Positions 17,500-25,400 of a stretch of DNA of 31,492 nucleotides are shown here, one piece after another. The DNA lies in assembly GCA_964458015.1 (NCBI GenBank), contig CAYWGR010000050.1, positions 1 to 31,492 of the forward strand. Direction: 5' to 3'. The first letter of the stretch is position 1; every line of letters starts with the position of its first letter. The notes beneath the pieces are model-generated. The model was not told the origin of the DNA, did not search any database, and saw only the letters and a list, made by a program, of their open reading frames with translations. This DNA comes from CAYWGR01 sp964458015 (GTDB taxonomy: Bacteria > Planctomycetota > Planctomycetia > Pirellulales > Thermoguttaceae). The translations under genes and the position numbers were made by a program.

Positions 17500-18096
17500 T
17501 TACGTTCGGAGGCGTTCGAGTTCGGTGAGCCGAGCGAAGATATGTTGATCGTCGGGGATGATGCCGCGACGACGATCATCCTCGAATTGTCGCTCTAAAT
17601 CTTGGAGAGCTTGTTTCACCGAAAGCAGCCCGGTGGGAGAGAGACGGTCGATGAATTGGATGCCGTCGAGATGGTCGTATTCGTGTTGGACAGCTCGGGC
17701 GAATAGTCCGTTGAGTTCGTAATTGATCTCCTCGCCGGCGAGATTGTAGGCGGAGATGATGACTTTGGCCGCTCGCTTGACGGGTGCGAAAATTTCAGGA
17801 AAGCTTAGACACCCTTCCTCGGCCTCCTCCGTGCCACGGCGTTTTCCGATGACAGGGTTGAGGAAGACGTATTCCTGACCTTTTTCGGGATCGCCTTCCG
17901 TGTTGATGATGAAGAACCGATAGGGCAAATCGACCTGATTGGCGGCCAGTCCAACGCCTTTCGTTTCGTACATCAGGTCGAACATTTCGCGGACGATGGT
18001 CTTTAGTTCCGCATCAACCCGGACCAGGGGTTTGGACTTGTGACGCAACGTGGGATGAGGGTATTTCAGAACTCGCAGCACTTGCTTGCACTCCAT
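17500..18096 (-). CDS. def: Peptide deformylase
   Basis: A 198-residue protein that removes the formyl group from the N-terminal Met of new proteins at the ribosome exit. The three family motifs are intact: GVGLAANQ at 47-54, EGCLS at 94-98 with metal ligand Cys96, and HEYDH at 138-142 with His138, His142 and catalytic Glu139. The C-terminal tail (about 155-198) is charged and helical. I kept the ATG at 18094-18096. A GTG at 18079-18081 would give a more usual N-terminus (LRVLKYPHP) and has GGAG nine bases upstream, so the true start may be five codons later. The gene is convergent with the radical SAM gene (87-nt gap) and divergent from the transaldolase gene. Confidence 0.96.
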   Translation of the reverse strand: MECKQVLRVLKYPHPTLRHKSKPLVRVDAELKTIVREMFDLMYETKGVGLAANQVDLPYRFFIINTEGDPEKGQEYVFLNPVIGKRRGTEEAEEGCLSFPEIFAPVKRAAKVIISAYNLAGEEINYELNGLFARAVQHEYDHLDGIQFIDRLSPTGLLSVKQALQDLERQFEDDRRRGIIPDDQHIFARLTELERLRT

Positions 18097-18498
18097 CGAT
18101 GGTGGCTAATCTATCAATTATAGAGTTTTTTACCTCCCAGGCGAAGGGGCAAAGGAGAGCGGAACAAGGACCACCATCCTTAGGTGGGGTGTCGATTGTT
18201 TGGCTGGATGCGTCTATCCTGCCCTGGCCGAATATCTTTATTTTTCTTGAATCCCGCAAACGATAGAGGGGAACGTGTACAAGTATCGGCTGGATTTGAT
18301 TTTACCGCACTGATTGGGAAAAATTACTGGGCAGAAGAGCGGTGATGTTTTGAACGTTTGCGACCCGAGGCCCGGCGCCGGCCCGAATGGTTGGTCGGCC
18401 GGAAACCGTGCAAAGGTCAATAACGGGTTGATTGGCGAGTTCCTTCGCTAAGCAAACATCAAGAAAAACGCTCAATCCCTTTTTGAGGAAGATTGATT
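18097..18498. other. Divergent intergenic region between def and the transaldolase gene
   Basis: About 400 nt without a gene. It should hold both promoters, none of which I can place securely. It contains the four blocks shared with the accD leader: TTGAACGTTTGC at 18350, GGCCGGAAA at 18397, GGTTGATT at 18426 and AAGCAAACATCAAGAAA at 18450. GAGGAA at 18485-18490 is the ribosome binding site of the transaldolase gene. Confidence 0.5.
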
Positions 18499-19548
18499 AT
18501 GCCGAATCCGATCGAATCCCTGTTGGCATCGGGAACCAAACTTTGGCTCGACTCGATCGACCCCGAACTGGTTCTTTTGAATCGGGCCGCCGGCGTCACG
18601 GGCGCGACGTCGAACCCCATCATCGTGGCCGATTTGCTGGCGACGGGCCGGTTTGACGGCGACATCGAGTTGATGGTGCGTCAGGGACTCGATGACAATC
18701 GCATCGCATGGATGATGACCGACAAATTGGTGCGCGATGCCCAGCGCGTGTTTCTGCCCGTTTGGACGACAACGAAGGGGAACGACGGCTATGTCAGTTT
18801 CGAGGTTGATCCTCTGTTGGAAGATCCCGCGACGAATCTAACGCAGGCCGATCGCGTGAATCAGTATATTCGTCTGGGATGTGAATGGGCGGCGGGGCAT
18901 CGCAATCGGATGATCAAAGTGCCGGCCACGCCCGGCGGACTTGCCGCCTTGGAAGATCTGGTCGCCGCCGGGGTGACGGTGAATGTCACTTTGATATTTA
19001 CATCGCGTCAATACTGGCTGGCGCGCGAGGCCGTGTGGCGCGGGGCTCAACGGCGCAAGAATCTGGACGCCTTTAAGAGCGTTTACAGCATCTTTGTTTC
19101 ACGGTTGGATGTCTACACGGAAAAGGCCGTGCCGCAGCTTTCACCGGCCGCGCAGGGCATGGTGGGCATATTGAACGCCAAGCGGATCTGGGCCGAAAAT
19201 CAGCAGTATTGGGCCGAACGGCCGACGCCACTTGAGCAGGAGATCGTGTTCGCGAGCACGGGCACGAAAAAGCCCTCGGATCCGCCGTGGAAATACGTCG
19301 AGGCGTTTGCCGGCAGCGATATTCAAACGAATCCTCCCGCCACAAACGACGCGGTTGTGCAAAGCAATTTGGTTTTCACGCGGCAGGTCGATCAACTTCC
19401 GCCGGAATCGGTCATCGCCGAGATCGACCGCTTGGTGGACATGGAAAAGCTCGAAACCACGTTGATGGACGAGGGCATCGCCAAGTTCGCCAATCCGCAG
19501 AAAGCGTTGTTGGCGCTGGTGGCGAAGAAGCGCGCGGCGATTGCTTGA
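18499..19548 (+). CDS. tal: Transaldolase family protein
   Basis: A 349-residue TIM-barrel protein. The start at ATG 18499 has GAGGAA eight bases upstream; a TTG two codons earlier is less likely. Family features are the strand LWLDSIDP, GVTGATSNPIIV at the loop that opens the active site, and the Schiff-base Lys140 in NRMIKVPATPGGLAAL. TLIFTSRQYW and the VSRLDVYTEK segment follow, and the C-terminal helices include a W-x-Y-x-E stretch usual in longer transaldolases. The enzyme moves a dihydroxyacetone unit between sugar phosphates in the non-oxidative pentose phosphate pathway, the same pathway as rpe at 10894. The sequence is rather divergent from E. coli TalB and may act on another sugar phosphate. 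It is transcribed away from def. Confidence 0.88.
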   Translation: MPNPIESLLASGTKLWLDSIDPELVLLNRAAGVTGATSNPIIVADLLATGRFDGDIELMVRQGLDDNRIAWMMTDKLVRDAQRVFLPVWTTTKGNDGYVSFEVDPLLEDPATNLTQADRVNQYIRLGCEWAAGHRNRMIKVPATPGGLAALEDLVAAGVTVNVTLIFTSRQYWLAREAVWRGAQRRKNLDAFKSVYSIFVSRLDVYTEKAVPQLSPAAQGMVGILNAKRIWAENQQYWAERPTPLEQEIVFASTGTKKPSDPPWKYVEAFAGSDIQTNPPATNDAVVQSNLVFTRQVDQLPPESVIAEIDRLVDMEKLETTLMDEGIAKFANPQKALLALVAKKRAAIA

Positions 19549-19596
19549 CGCACCACCTTCGGCATGGTTAAATTGAGGGGGAAAGACGCAATATCC

Positions 19597-19803
19597 ATGA
19601 AACTTATTGTGACGTTGGATCGTGATGAAACCGGCATGATCGTGGCCAAGTGTCCGGCGACCCCTGGGTGTATTTCTCAGGGGAAAACCGAAGAGGAGGC
19701 GATGGCCAACATTCGAGAAGCCATTCAAGCTTGCATGGAAGCTCGTGCCGCCCACGGGATGCCGCTGACGGTTGCAACCCGCGAGGTCAAGGTGGCAGTC
19801 TAA
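19597..19803 (+). CDS. hicB: HicB-family antitoxin (short type)
   Basis: A 68-residue HicB-like protein with the partial RNase H fold: an opening LIVTLDRDETGMIVAKCP strand pair, then PGCISQGKTEEEAMANIREAI, the family signature. It lacks a C-terminal DNA-binding domain, as short HicB proteins often do. The ATG at 19597 was preferred; an upstream ATG at 19564 would add eleven residues with no family match. HicB normally binds and blocks the HicA mRNA interferase. Here the following hicA frame is only 21 codons long, so this is probably an orphan antitoxin. The stop codon overlaps the hicA-relic ATG by one base (TAATG). Confidence 0.85.
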   Translation: MKLIVTLDRDETGMIVAKCPATPGCISQGKTEEEAMANIREAIQACMEARAAHGMPLTVATREVKVAV

Positions 19804-19868
19804 TGCCAAGGATTCCCGCCGGCTGCAAGGCGGAGATGACTATCGAGGAATTGCTTCAGCTACTATGA
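19803..19868 (+). pseudogene. hicA: Collapsed hicA toxin relic (in-frame internal deletion)
   Basis: A 21-codon frame starts in TAATG with the hicB stop and ends in an ATGA overlap with the next gene. It begins MPRIP, a common HicA N-terminus, and ends AEMTIEELLQLL, which matches the usual last helix of HicA. The dsRBD-like middle of about 50 residues, including the catalytic G-S-H motif, is missing. The reading frame is kept across the junction. The simplest reading is an internal deletion that removed toxicity but left the ends. A peptide of this size could still bind HicB, but this is untested. It rests on my recall of HicA sequences, not on an alignment. Confidence 0.6.
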
Positions 19869-21247
19869 AAACGGCTGTTTTATCCGCTGGGATATTGCTG
19901 GGGTTCTTGGCATCTTCGCTTGCATCGAGAGCGGCAACGATTGACGACTCCAAAGCCGCGGGGGCGGGCATTCGGAAACTGCCGGGCAAGCGGCTTACGC
20001 TTTACACGGATCTGATCGGGGACGAAATCCATCGGTTGCCCGATCTTTTCGATCAGGCTTTTCCCCAATGGTGCGACTATTTCCAGGTGAAGGAAAGCGA
20101 CCATTCGGATTGGCATTTGACCGGCTTTCTGATGAAGGACAAGGCTCGATTCGTGAAGGCCGGATTCTTGCCGAACACGTTGCCACCGTTCGAGCACGGT
20201 TATTCGGTCGGCGATACGCTGTGGCTTTACGACCAGCCGAGCGACTACTACCGCCGGCATCTTTTGTTGCACGAGGGCACGCATTGTTTCATGTGGACCG
20301 TGCTGGGCGGATGCGGTCCTCTGTGGTACATGGAAGGCATGGCGGAATACCTGGGCACGAACCGCTTGCAAGACGGCCGGCTGACGCTCGGCGTCATGCC
20401 CCGCAACCGCGACGAGGTTCCGCTGTGGGGACGCATTCGCCTTATTCAAGAAGCAGCAACCAAGGGTCTTGCGCCTAGTTTGAAGAAAGTGACCGAGTTC
20501 AGCGCAACGCCGAAACGCCTGACGGAATTTTATGCATGGTGCTGGGCCGCCGTTACGCTGTTCGACCAAGATCCGCGCTATCAAAAGAGATTTCGCTCGC
20601 TCGTGAAATTCGTCAACGATGAGAAAGCGTTCAAGAAAGAGTTCCACCGGCTGTTCGACGCCGATTGGCCGGCATTGAGCGAACAATGGCAACTGATGAC
20701 GTTGAATATGGAGTATGGCTACGACGCAGCGAGGGCGGCCGTTGATTTCACGCCGGGCAAACCGATCAAGAAAACTGCCGCGCTCACCGTTGCCGCCGAT
20801 CGAGGTTGGCAAAACACCGGCCTGCAATTGGAGGCGGGCGCAACGTATCGGCTGACGGCCTCGGGCCGCTACCAAGTGGGCAAAGGATTGCCTCGCTCGA
20901 TTACCGAGGATGCGGGTAAAAAAAGCTCCCCTCGCCCGCTCGCGGGAGAGGGGCCGGGGGTGAGGGCGGCTAGAACTTCCGAAGACTCCAAAATCTGGTG
21001 GTGCGAGCCCGGCGGCGTTACGATCCGCTATTATCAAGGCAATCCGCTGGGCATTCTGTTGGCGGCCGTTCGGCCCGATGAATCTTCACCCGACGGCGAT
21101 TCCGCACTGCTGAAGCCAAGCGTGGTCGGCCTTGGCACGACACTTTCGCCCGAGGAAACCGGCACGCTGTTCTTAAAGATCAACGACTCGCCCGGCGAAT
21201 TGGACGACAACGTGGGCGAGTTGAAGGTGGAAGTGCGGCGGGAGTGA
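19865..21247 (+). CDS. Secreted HEXXH metallopeptidase-like protein (peptidase MA-like)
   Basis: A 460-residue protein with a signal peptide (hydrophobic residues about 4-20, Ala-Ala near 23-24). A gluzincin-type zinc site is visible: LLLHEGTHCF with His136, Glu137 and His140, and the third-ligand region WYMEGMAEYLG with Glu157 and Glu161. This matches the arrangement of the DUF1570/peptidase MA group, which is common in planctomycetes. Residues about 285-460 form a beta-sandwich of unknown role. Within it, about residues 352-372 are encoded by a palindromic repeat (see 20926-20966) that reads as SPRPLAGEGPGVRAA and keeps the frame. The start at 19865 overlaps the hicA relic by 4 nt; GAGGAA at 19845-19850 is a distant ribosome site. 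Substrate is unknown. The upstream extension of the frame to 19772 overlaps hicB and is not used. Confidence 0.82.
   Translation: MKTAVLSAGILLGFLASSLASRAATIDDSKAAGAGIRKLPGKRLTLYTDLIGDEIHRLPDLFDQAFPQWCDYFQVKESDHSDWHLTGFLMKDKARFVKAGFLPNTLPPFEHGYSVGDTLWLYDQPSDYYRRHLLLHEGTHCFMWTVLGGCGPLWYMEGMAEYLGTNRLQDGRLTLGVMPRNRDEVPLWGRIRLIQEAATKGLAPSLKKVTEFSATPKRLTEFYAWCWAAVTLFDQDPRYQKRFRSLVKFVNDEKAFKKEFHRLFDADWPALSEQWQLMTLNMEYGYDAARAAVDFTPGKPIKKTAALTVAADRGWQNTGLQLEAGATYRLTASGRYQVGKGLPRSITEDAGKKSSPRPLAGEGPGVRAARTSEDSKIWWCEPGGVTIRYYQGNPLGILLAAVRPDESSPDGDSALLKPSVVGLGTTLSPEETGTLFLKINDSPGELDDNVGELKVEVRRE
20926..20966. repeat. Palindromic repeat inserted inside the peptidase gene
   Basis: The hairpin has arms CCCCTC (20928-20933) with GAGGGG (20948-20953) and CCCGC (20935-20939) with GCGGG (20942-20946), followed by CCGGGGGTGAGGG. 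It is GC-rich and unlike the flanking coding sequence. This kind of repeat is known from intergenic regions of many bacteria. Here it adds roughly 20 codons without a stop. Confidence 0.75.
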
Positions 21248-21558
21248 GCTTTGTACGGCCCCCTGCGTTTGATGCGTCACATCATAATGGTGCAGTAACG
21301 GTTTTTTTGCGGTTGCAGGAACGAACATAGAACGAGTGTTTTATGTCCACGATCTACAACTGCTCATAAACACGGCGGGCAAGCCCACCCGCTTCACGGT
21401 TTATCTATTTTGATCGTGTAGAAAATTACTACATCGCATTGTAATGCCTTCCTAGAAACTCGATCGGGGGGCGATCATTTCGCAAGATTTTGCTGCGATT
21501 TCAAGGCTATGATTGTCTTGAAGTTTTTCCGAATCCATCCATGCAGGAGCATTCGACC
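21248..21558. other. Intergenic region before the carbonic anhydrase gene
   Basis: No gene is supported. A hairpin-like unit at 21366-21404 has outer ATAAAC/GTTTAT and inner GCGGG/CCCGC pairs. A second dyad, TGTAG/CTACA, lies at 21417-21433 in AT-rich sequence and could be an operator. The promoter is not assigned. AGGAG at 21545-21549 is the ribosome binding site of the next gene. Confidence 0.45.
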
Positions 21559-22278
21559 ATGAAGAAACCAATCATCGCTGTAGTTTTGACCGTTGGAATG
21601 CTGGCGATTGTCACACTGGCACGAGCATCGGATACAACGACCAAGATCGGGCCGGCGGAAGCGATTCAGCGTTTGACGGACGGGAATGCACGCTATGTGC
21701 AGGGCGCCAGTATCCATCCTGATGGAAGCTCGGCACGGCGTATAGAGACGGCCACCAAAGGGCAACATCCCTTTGTCACGATCTTGTCGTGCTCCGATTC
21801 ACGAGTGCCGTTGGAGGTTCTCTTCGATCAGGGAATCGGCGATATCTTCGTGGTTCGAGTTGCCGGCAACGTATGCGGCCAAAGCGAAATGGGTTCGATC
21901 GAATACGGCGTCGATCATGTAGGAACGCCTTTGTTGGTCGTATTGGGCCATACAGGATGCGGCGCGGTGAAAGCAGCAACCGCGCATGCCGAAGTACATG
22001 GCAACGTGAAGGCGCTCGTGGCCCGGATCGCTCCAGCACTGGCCAAAGCCCAGACAGCGCATCCCGATCTTCATGGCATGGATCTTGTGCCGGCAGTGAC
22101 CGAGGCAAACGTTTGGCATTCGATCGAGGATCTGTTCACCAACAGTCCCATCACGCGGGATTGTGCTCAATCGGGCAAGGTCAAGGTCGTCGGCGCTATC
22201 TACGACATCAAGACCGGCCAAGTAAAATGGCTCGGCGAGCATCCCCGGCAGAAGGCGTTGCTGACGGAAACGAAATGA
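21559..22278 (+). CDS. Exported beta-class carbonic anhydrase
   Basis: A 239-residue protein that interconverts CO2 and bicarbonate. The zinc site of the beta class is complete: CSDSR with Cys78, the Asp80-Arg82 dyad, and HTGC with His131 and Cys134. The N-terminus is a clear signal peptide (hydrophobic residues about 5-20, Ala-rich end near 23), so the enzyme is probably periplasmic, which is less common for this class. AGGAG nine bases before ATG 21559 fixes the start; an ATG at 21541 in the same frame contains that site and is unlikely. The gene stands alone, with repeats at both sides. No bicarbonate transporter or cyanate gene is nearby, so cynT naming is not justified. Confidence 0.94.
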   Translation: MKKPIIAVVLTVGMLAIVTLARASDTTTKIGPAEAIQRLTDGNARYVQGASIHPDGSSARRIETATKGQHPFVTILSCSDSRVPLEVLFDQGIGDIFVVRVAGNVCGQSEMGSIEYGVDHVGTPLLVVLGHTGCGAVKAATAHAEVHGNVKALVARIAPALAKAQTAHPDLHGMDLVPAVTEANVWHSIEDLFTNSPITRDCAQSGKVKVVGAIYDIKTGQVKWLGEHPRQKALLTETK

Positions 22279-22279
22279 T

Positions 22280-22307
22280 GGCGGGCCTTCGCTTCGCTCG
22301 ACCCGCC
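22280..22307. repeat. GGCGGG/CCCGCC hairpin repeat
   Basis: Arms GGCGGG (22280-22285) and CCCGCC (22302-22307) enclose CTTCGCTTCGCTC (22287-22299). This 13-mer is the complement of GAGCGAAGCGAAG at 7288-7300 in the MITE-like element. It begins just after the carbonic anhydrase stop and may act as a weak 3' hairpin. Confidence 0.6.
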
Positions 22308-22333
22308 CTACGCATTTCCTAATGTCGTAACAG

Positions 22334-22401
22334 CCGGGAGCTAACAGCTCCCGGAGGGTAATGGCGAATTGTCACACATCCCGGGAGCTGTTAGCTCCCG
22401 G
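22334..22401. repeat. REPIN-like element: best-preserved inverted palindrome pair
   Basis: Both units are perfect: CCGGGAGC-TAACA-GCTCCCGG at 22334-22354 and CCGGGAGC-TGTTA-GCTCCCGG at 22381-22401. The loops are reverse complements, so the units are inverted, and a 26-nt spacer separates them. It lies between the convergent carbonic anhydrase and GH116 genes. The whole could fold as two small hairpins or one long one. Confidence 0.88.
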
Positions 22402-22469
22402 CTATTGCTTCATGACTTATTTGCGATTTTTCGATGACTTATTGCACGTTTTACCTGTGAGGCAACAGC

Positions 22470-25400
22470 TCAGGAAAATGTAATGACCAAGGCATCGCCG
22501 GCTTTTGCGGTAATGGGCGATGCGAAAATGATCGTTGCGCCGTCGATTTTTTGAACAAGCTGCGACTCGATAGCAGAACCGCCTAAAGTTACTTTTGCCT
22601 GCTTGGCATTGGCCGGCGGGGCAAGATGCAATTGAGTGACGACCAGTCGGCCTTCGACGACTTGAAGTTCATTGCATTGCGTGATGCCGTCTTTGGTTTC
22701 TTGCCGAATTTGCCGCAAGTTGCCCCAGCCTTCCGGCCCTGTGAAAAACGCCTTGAAATTGTTTGGCGTAATCCGTGGCGCAAAACTGAGCGACTTGGCC
22801 AGCGTGTCGTATTCGTAGCCGGATAGCGCAAGGAGGAGCGACCAGCTTGCCATCGCGCGTGCATAGTGGCCGCCGCATTCGATTTCGTTCCAGGGATTGC
22901 GTCCGATCGGCGCGCGGGGAATGCCGTCGTAACGATCGCGGGCGCCTTTGACGATGGCGAAGCCTTCTTCGATCATACCTTCGTAGATCATGTGGGCGGC
23001 GACTTGATATTCAATGCCGGTCCAAACTTCGTCGGAATAATTCATAACGCTGAAGGGACGTCCGCCCTTGGGCCACGTAACGATGAGGAGCCCTTTGTCT
23101 TTGTCGCCGGCGAATGCCCTGGGGAAATGTTTGAAACCGGTCAGATCGGGCACCCAGTTGTAGTGGAAGACCGACTTCAAGGCAGTTCGGACCTTGTCTT
23201 GAGGAAGAATATAGCCGAGCCCTAGCTGATGCGCCCACCACTGGCCGATGAGTTGGTCGGCCATGCAACCGGGCCCGACTTCGCCGGTTCGTTTTTGGTA
23301 ATCGGGCAAATCCTGCTGGAAGTACTCGCCGTTCCAGCAGCGTTTAAGCAGGTTTTCTTGCCCTTTGAGGAAGATGGCATGGAAACGTTCGGCGGTTACA
23401 CGGTCGCCCATGCGTTTGGCCCACTCTTCACCGGCTCGCAGGGCGGCCAAATAGTAGCCGGAGATAAACGTAGTGACGCCGTGCAACGCTTCGTCATAGG
23501 TGTTGAACTGATCGTCTTCGAGGATGCCGTCGGGAGTGCCGCCTTTCGTGCCGGCATCGCGGACTATGAGATATTCCACCGCCTGCTTGATATGCGGCCA
23601 GTATTCCTTGAAGAAGGAATCATCGGGATGGTTCAACGCTTCGCGATAGGCTTTCAGGATGCAACTGGCATGGCCGTCGGCAAACGGTTGCTCGCCGGTG
23701 GGATGCGGCGGCGAGGGGACCTCGGTTCGGTTATGCACGCCGCCGTCGGGCTGTTGTTGATGCTTGAAATCGATCCGCCGCATGATCTTTTCCAGATCAG
23801 GGAAGAGTCGGGCAAGACTCTGCTCGTATCCCCACACGTGCGTGCATGTCGGATCGCAACAGCCGTTCGAGCCTTCCCAACCGTAGATGTCGCCGTTGGC
23901 AATTTGAAATACGATGCCGATGTGGCGAATCGTTGCGGCTTGCGAAGTAATGCAATCGAGCAGCCAGTAGGGGAGCGTGCTGTCGTAGAAAGTCTTTCGG
24001 AAAGATGTTGTTCGTTGTTGGATCTTTGAAAAGTTTTCAGCAGCTTCACGAATGACAGCCTTGGCATCGGGCCAAAGCGTAGTGTAATGACATCCGATCC
24101 AAGCACCGGTTCCGGAGCTGGCAAAGGTGACTCCGCCATTGTATTTGTTGGGATAATGCCAAGCCAATAGGAACGGAATTTCAACGCTGCCGTTGGCGGG
24201 AATATCAACCGTGGCAGCCACCGCGCCGTTGATTGTTTGTCCGATGGCGGTTGGCGCATTCGGCTTCGCTTGATCGAAGGACGCAAAGGCACCCTGCGTA
24301 CGGAATTGTTCCCAGGCGGCGTTTTGTTCCGTATAGGCGGATAAAGACGTTACATTGTCGCCCAAAGCAGCGAAGGCCAAAGTGCCGAAACCTTGGACCT
24401 TGGCGGACGTGCCTTGCGGCGGTACATAGCGAGCGCCCATCAGTTCGCAAAGCGCACCGAACGCGCGGTGGCGATTTTCCCAGCTTAGAACCTGAGCAGG
24501 ATCGAGCATGGCACCGCTTGCCACAATGATGCGTCCCTTGCCCAAGGTTTTTGCGAACAGCTTCATCCCGCAGGCAAGCGTTATTTGTTTTGCGTCAGGT
24601 TGAAGCTGGAGATTCTCGAACGTTAGAGTGTTGACATCGCCCGGTTTTTTATCCGGCTGGGTAAGGATGCCGGTAAATTGCATGGGGAGCATCGATTCGA
24701 GCGACTGCACGGAGTTGCCGATATAGTCGGAGAACACGATTTGATCGATGTTGATATGCCCCCAATCGCCTTTCTGTTGGTCGACGATTTCGAGATGGGC
24801 TTTTTGACCGCTGAACTCGCGAACATCCCACATTTTCGGCAATAGTTGTTCGGCATTCTTGCCGGAATCGGAGCGAACGACTTTGTTGTTGACCAACAAG
24901 CGGATTTGCGCCGTGGCATGTGAGCCGCCGCCGATGAGAAAGTGAATGTAGTTGCGTTCGATCGTAAACGGCTTGCTGATCAAACGGCCCAGGGAGTCGT
25001 CGCCGTTGCGGAATGTGTTGACCAGGCTTTTATCGACAAATCCCGTGACGGGCTGCTGGCCGGGAAGCGTGCCGGAGGCGGGTTCTTGACCGAAGGCAGT
25101 GCCTTCAACGGTCCAATTTTTGTAGCCATGCTCGAAATCGTCGAAGACGATGTCGGGATGGGCGTCCTTCGCGGGCTTGAGCTTATCGGCACAATAATTG
25201 GCATAGGATTGCAGCAACGGCATGGTCTTTCCTGCAAAGACCAGCGTCGCGCCTGCGTGAACCGCTTCGCGCGCCGCCCGCAGTGAGTTCGCCGAGAGAT
25301 TGGCGGCTGTTTCTTCGAGCAAAATGATGCCTGAGCATAGCTCACTCTGTTTGACGGCTTCCAGGGCATCGTTTTCAATGATTTTCACGCCAAGATTTTT

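Noticed and set aside
19880..21037. 385-residue reverse reading frame
   Set aside because: Antisense to the peptidase gene, whose signal peptide, zinc motif and ribosome site support the forward frame.
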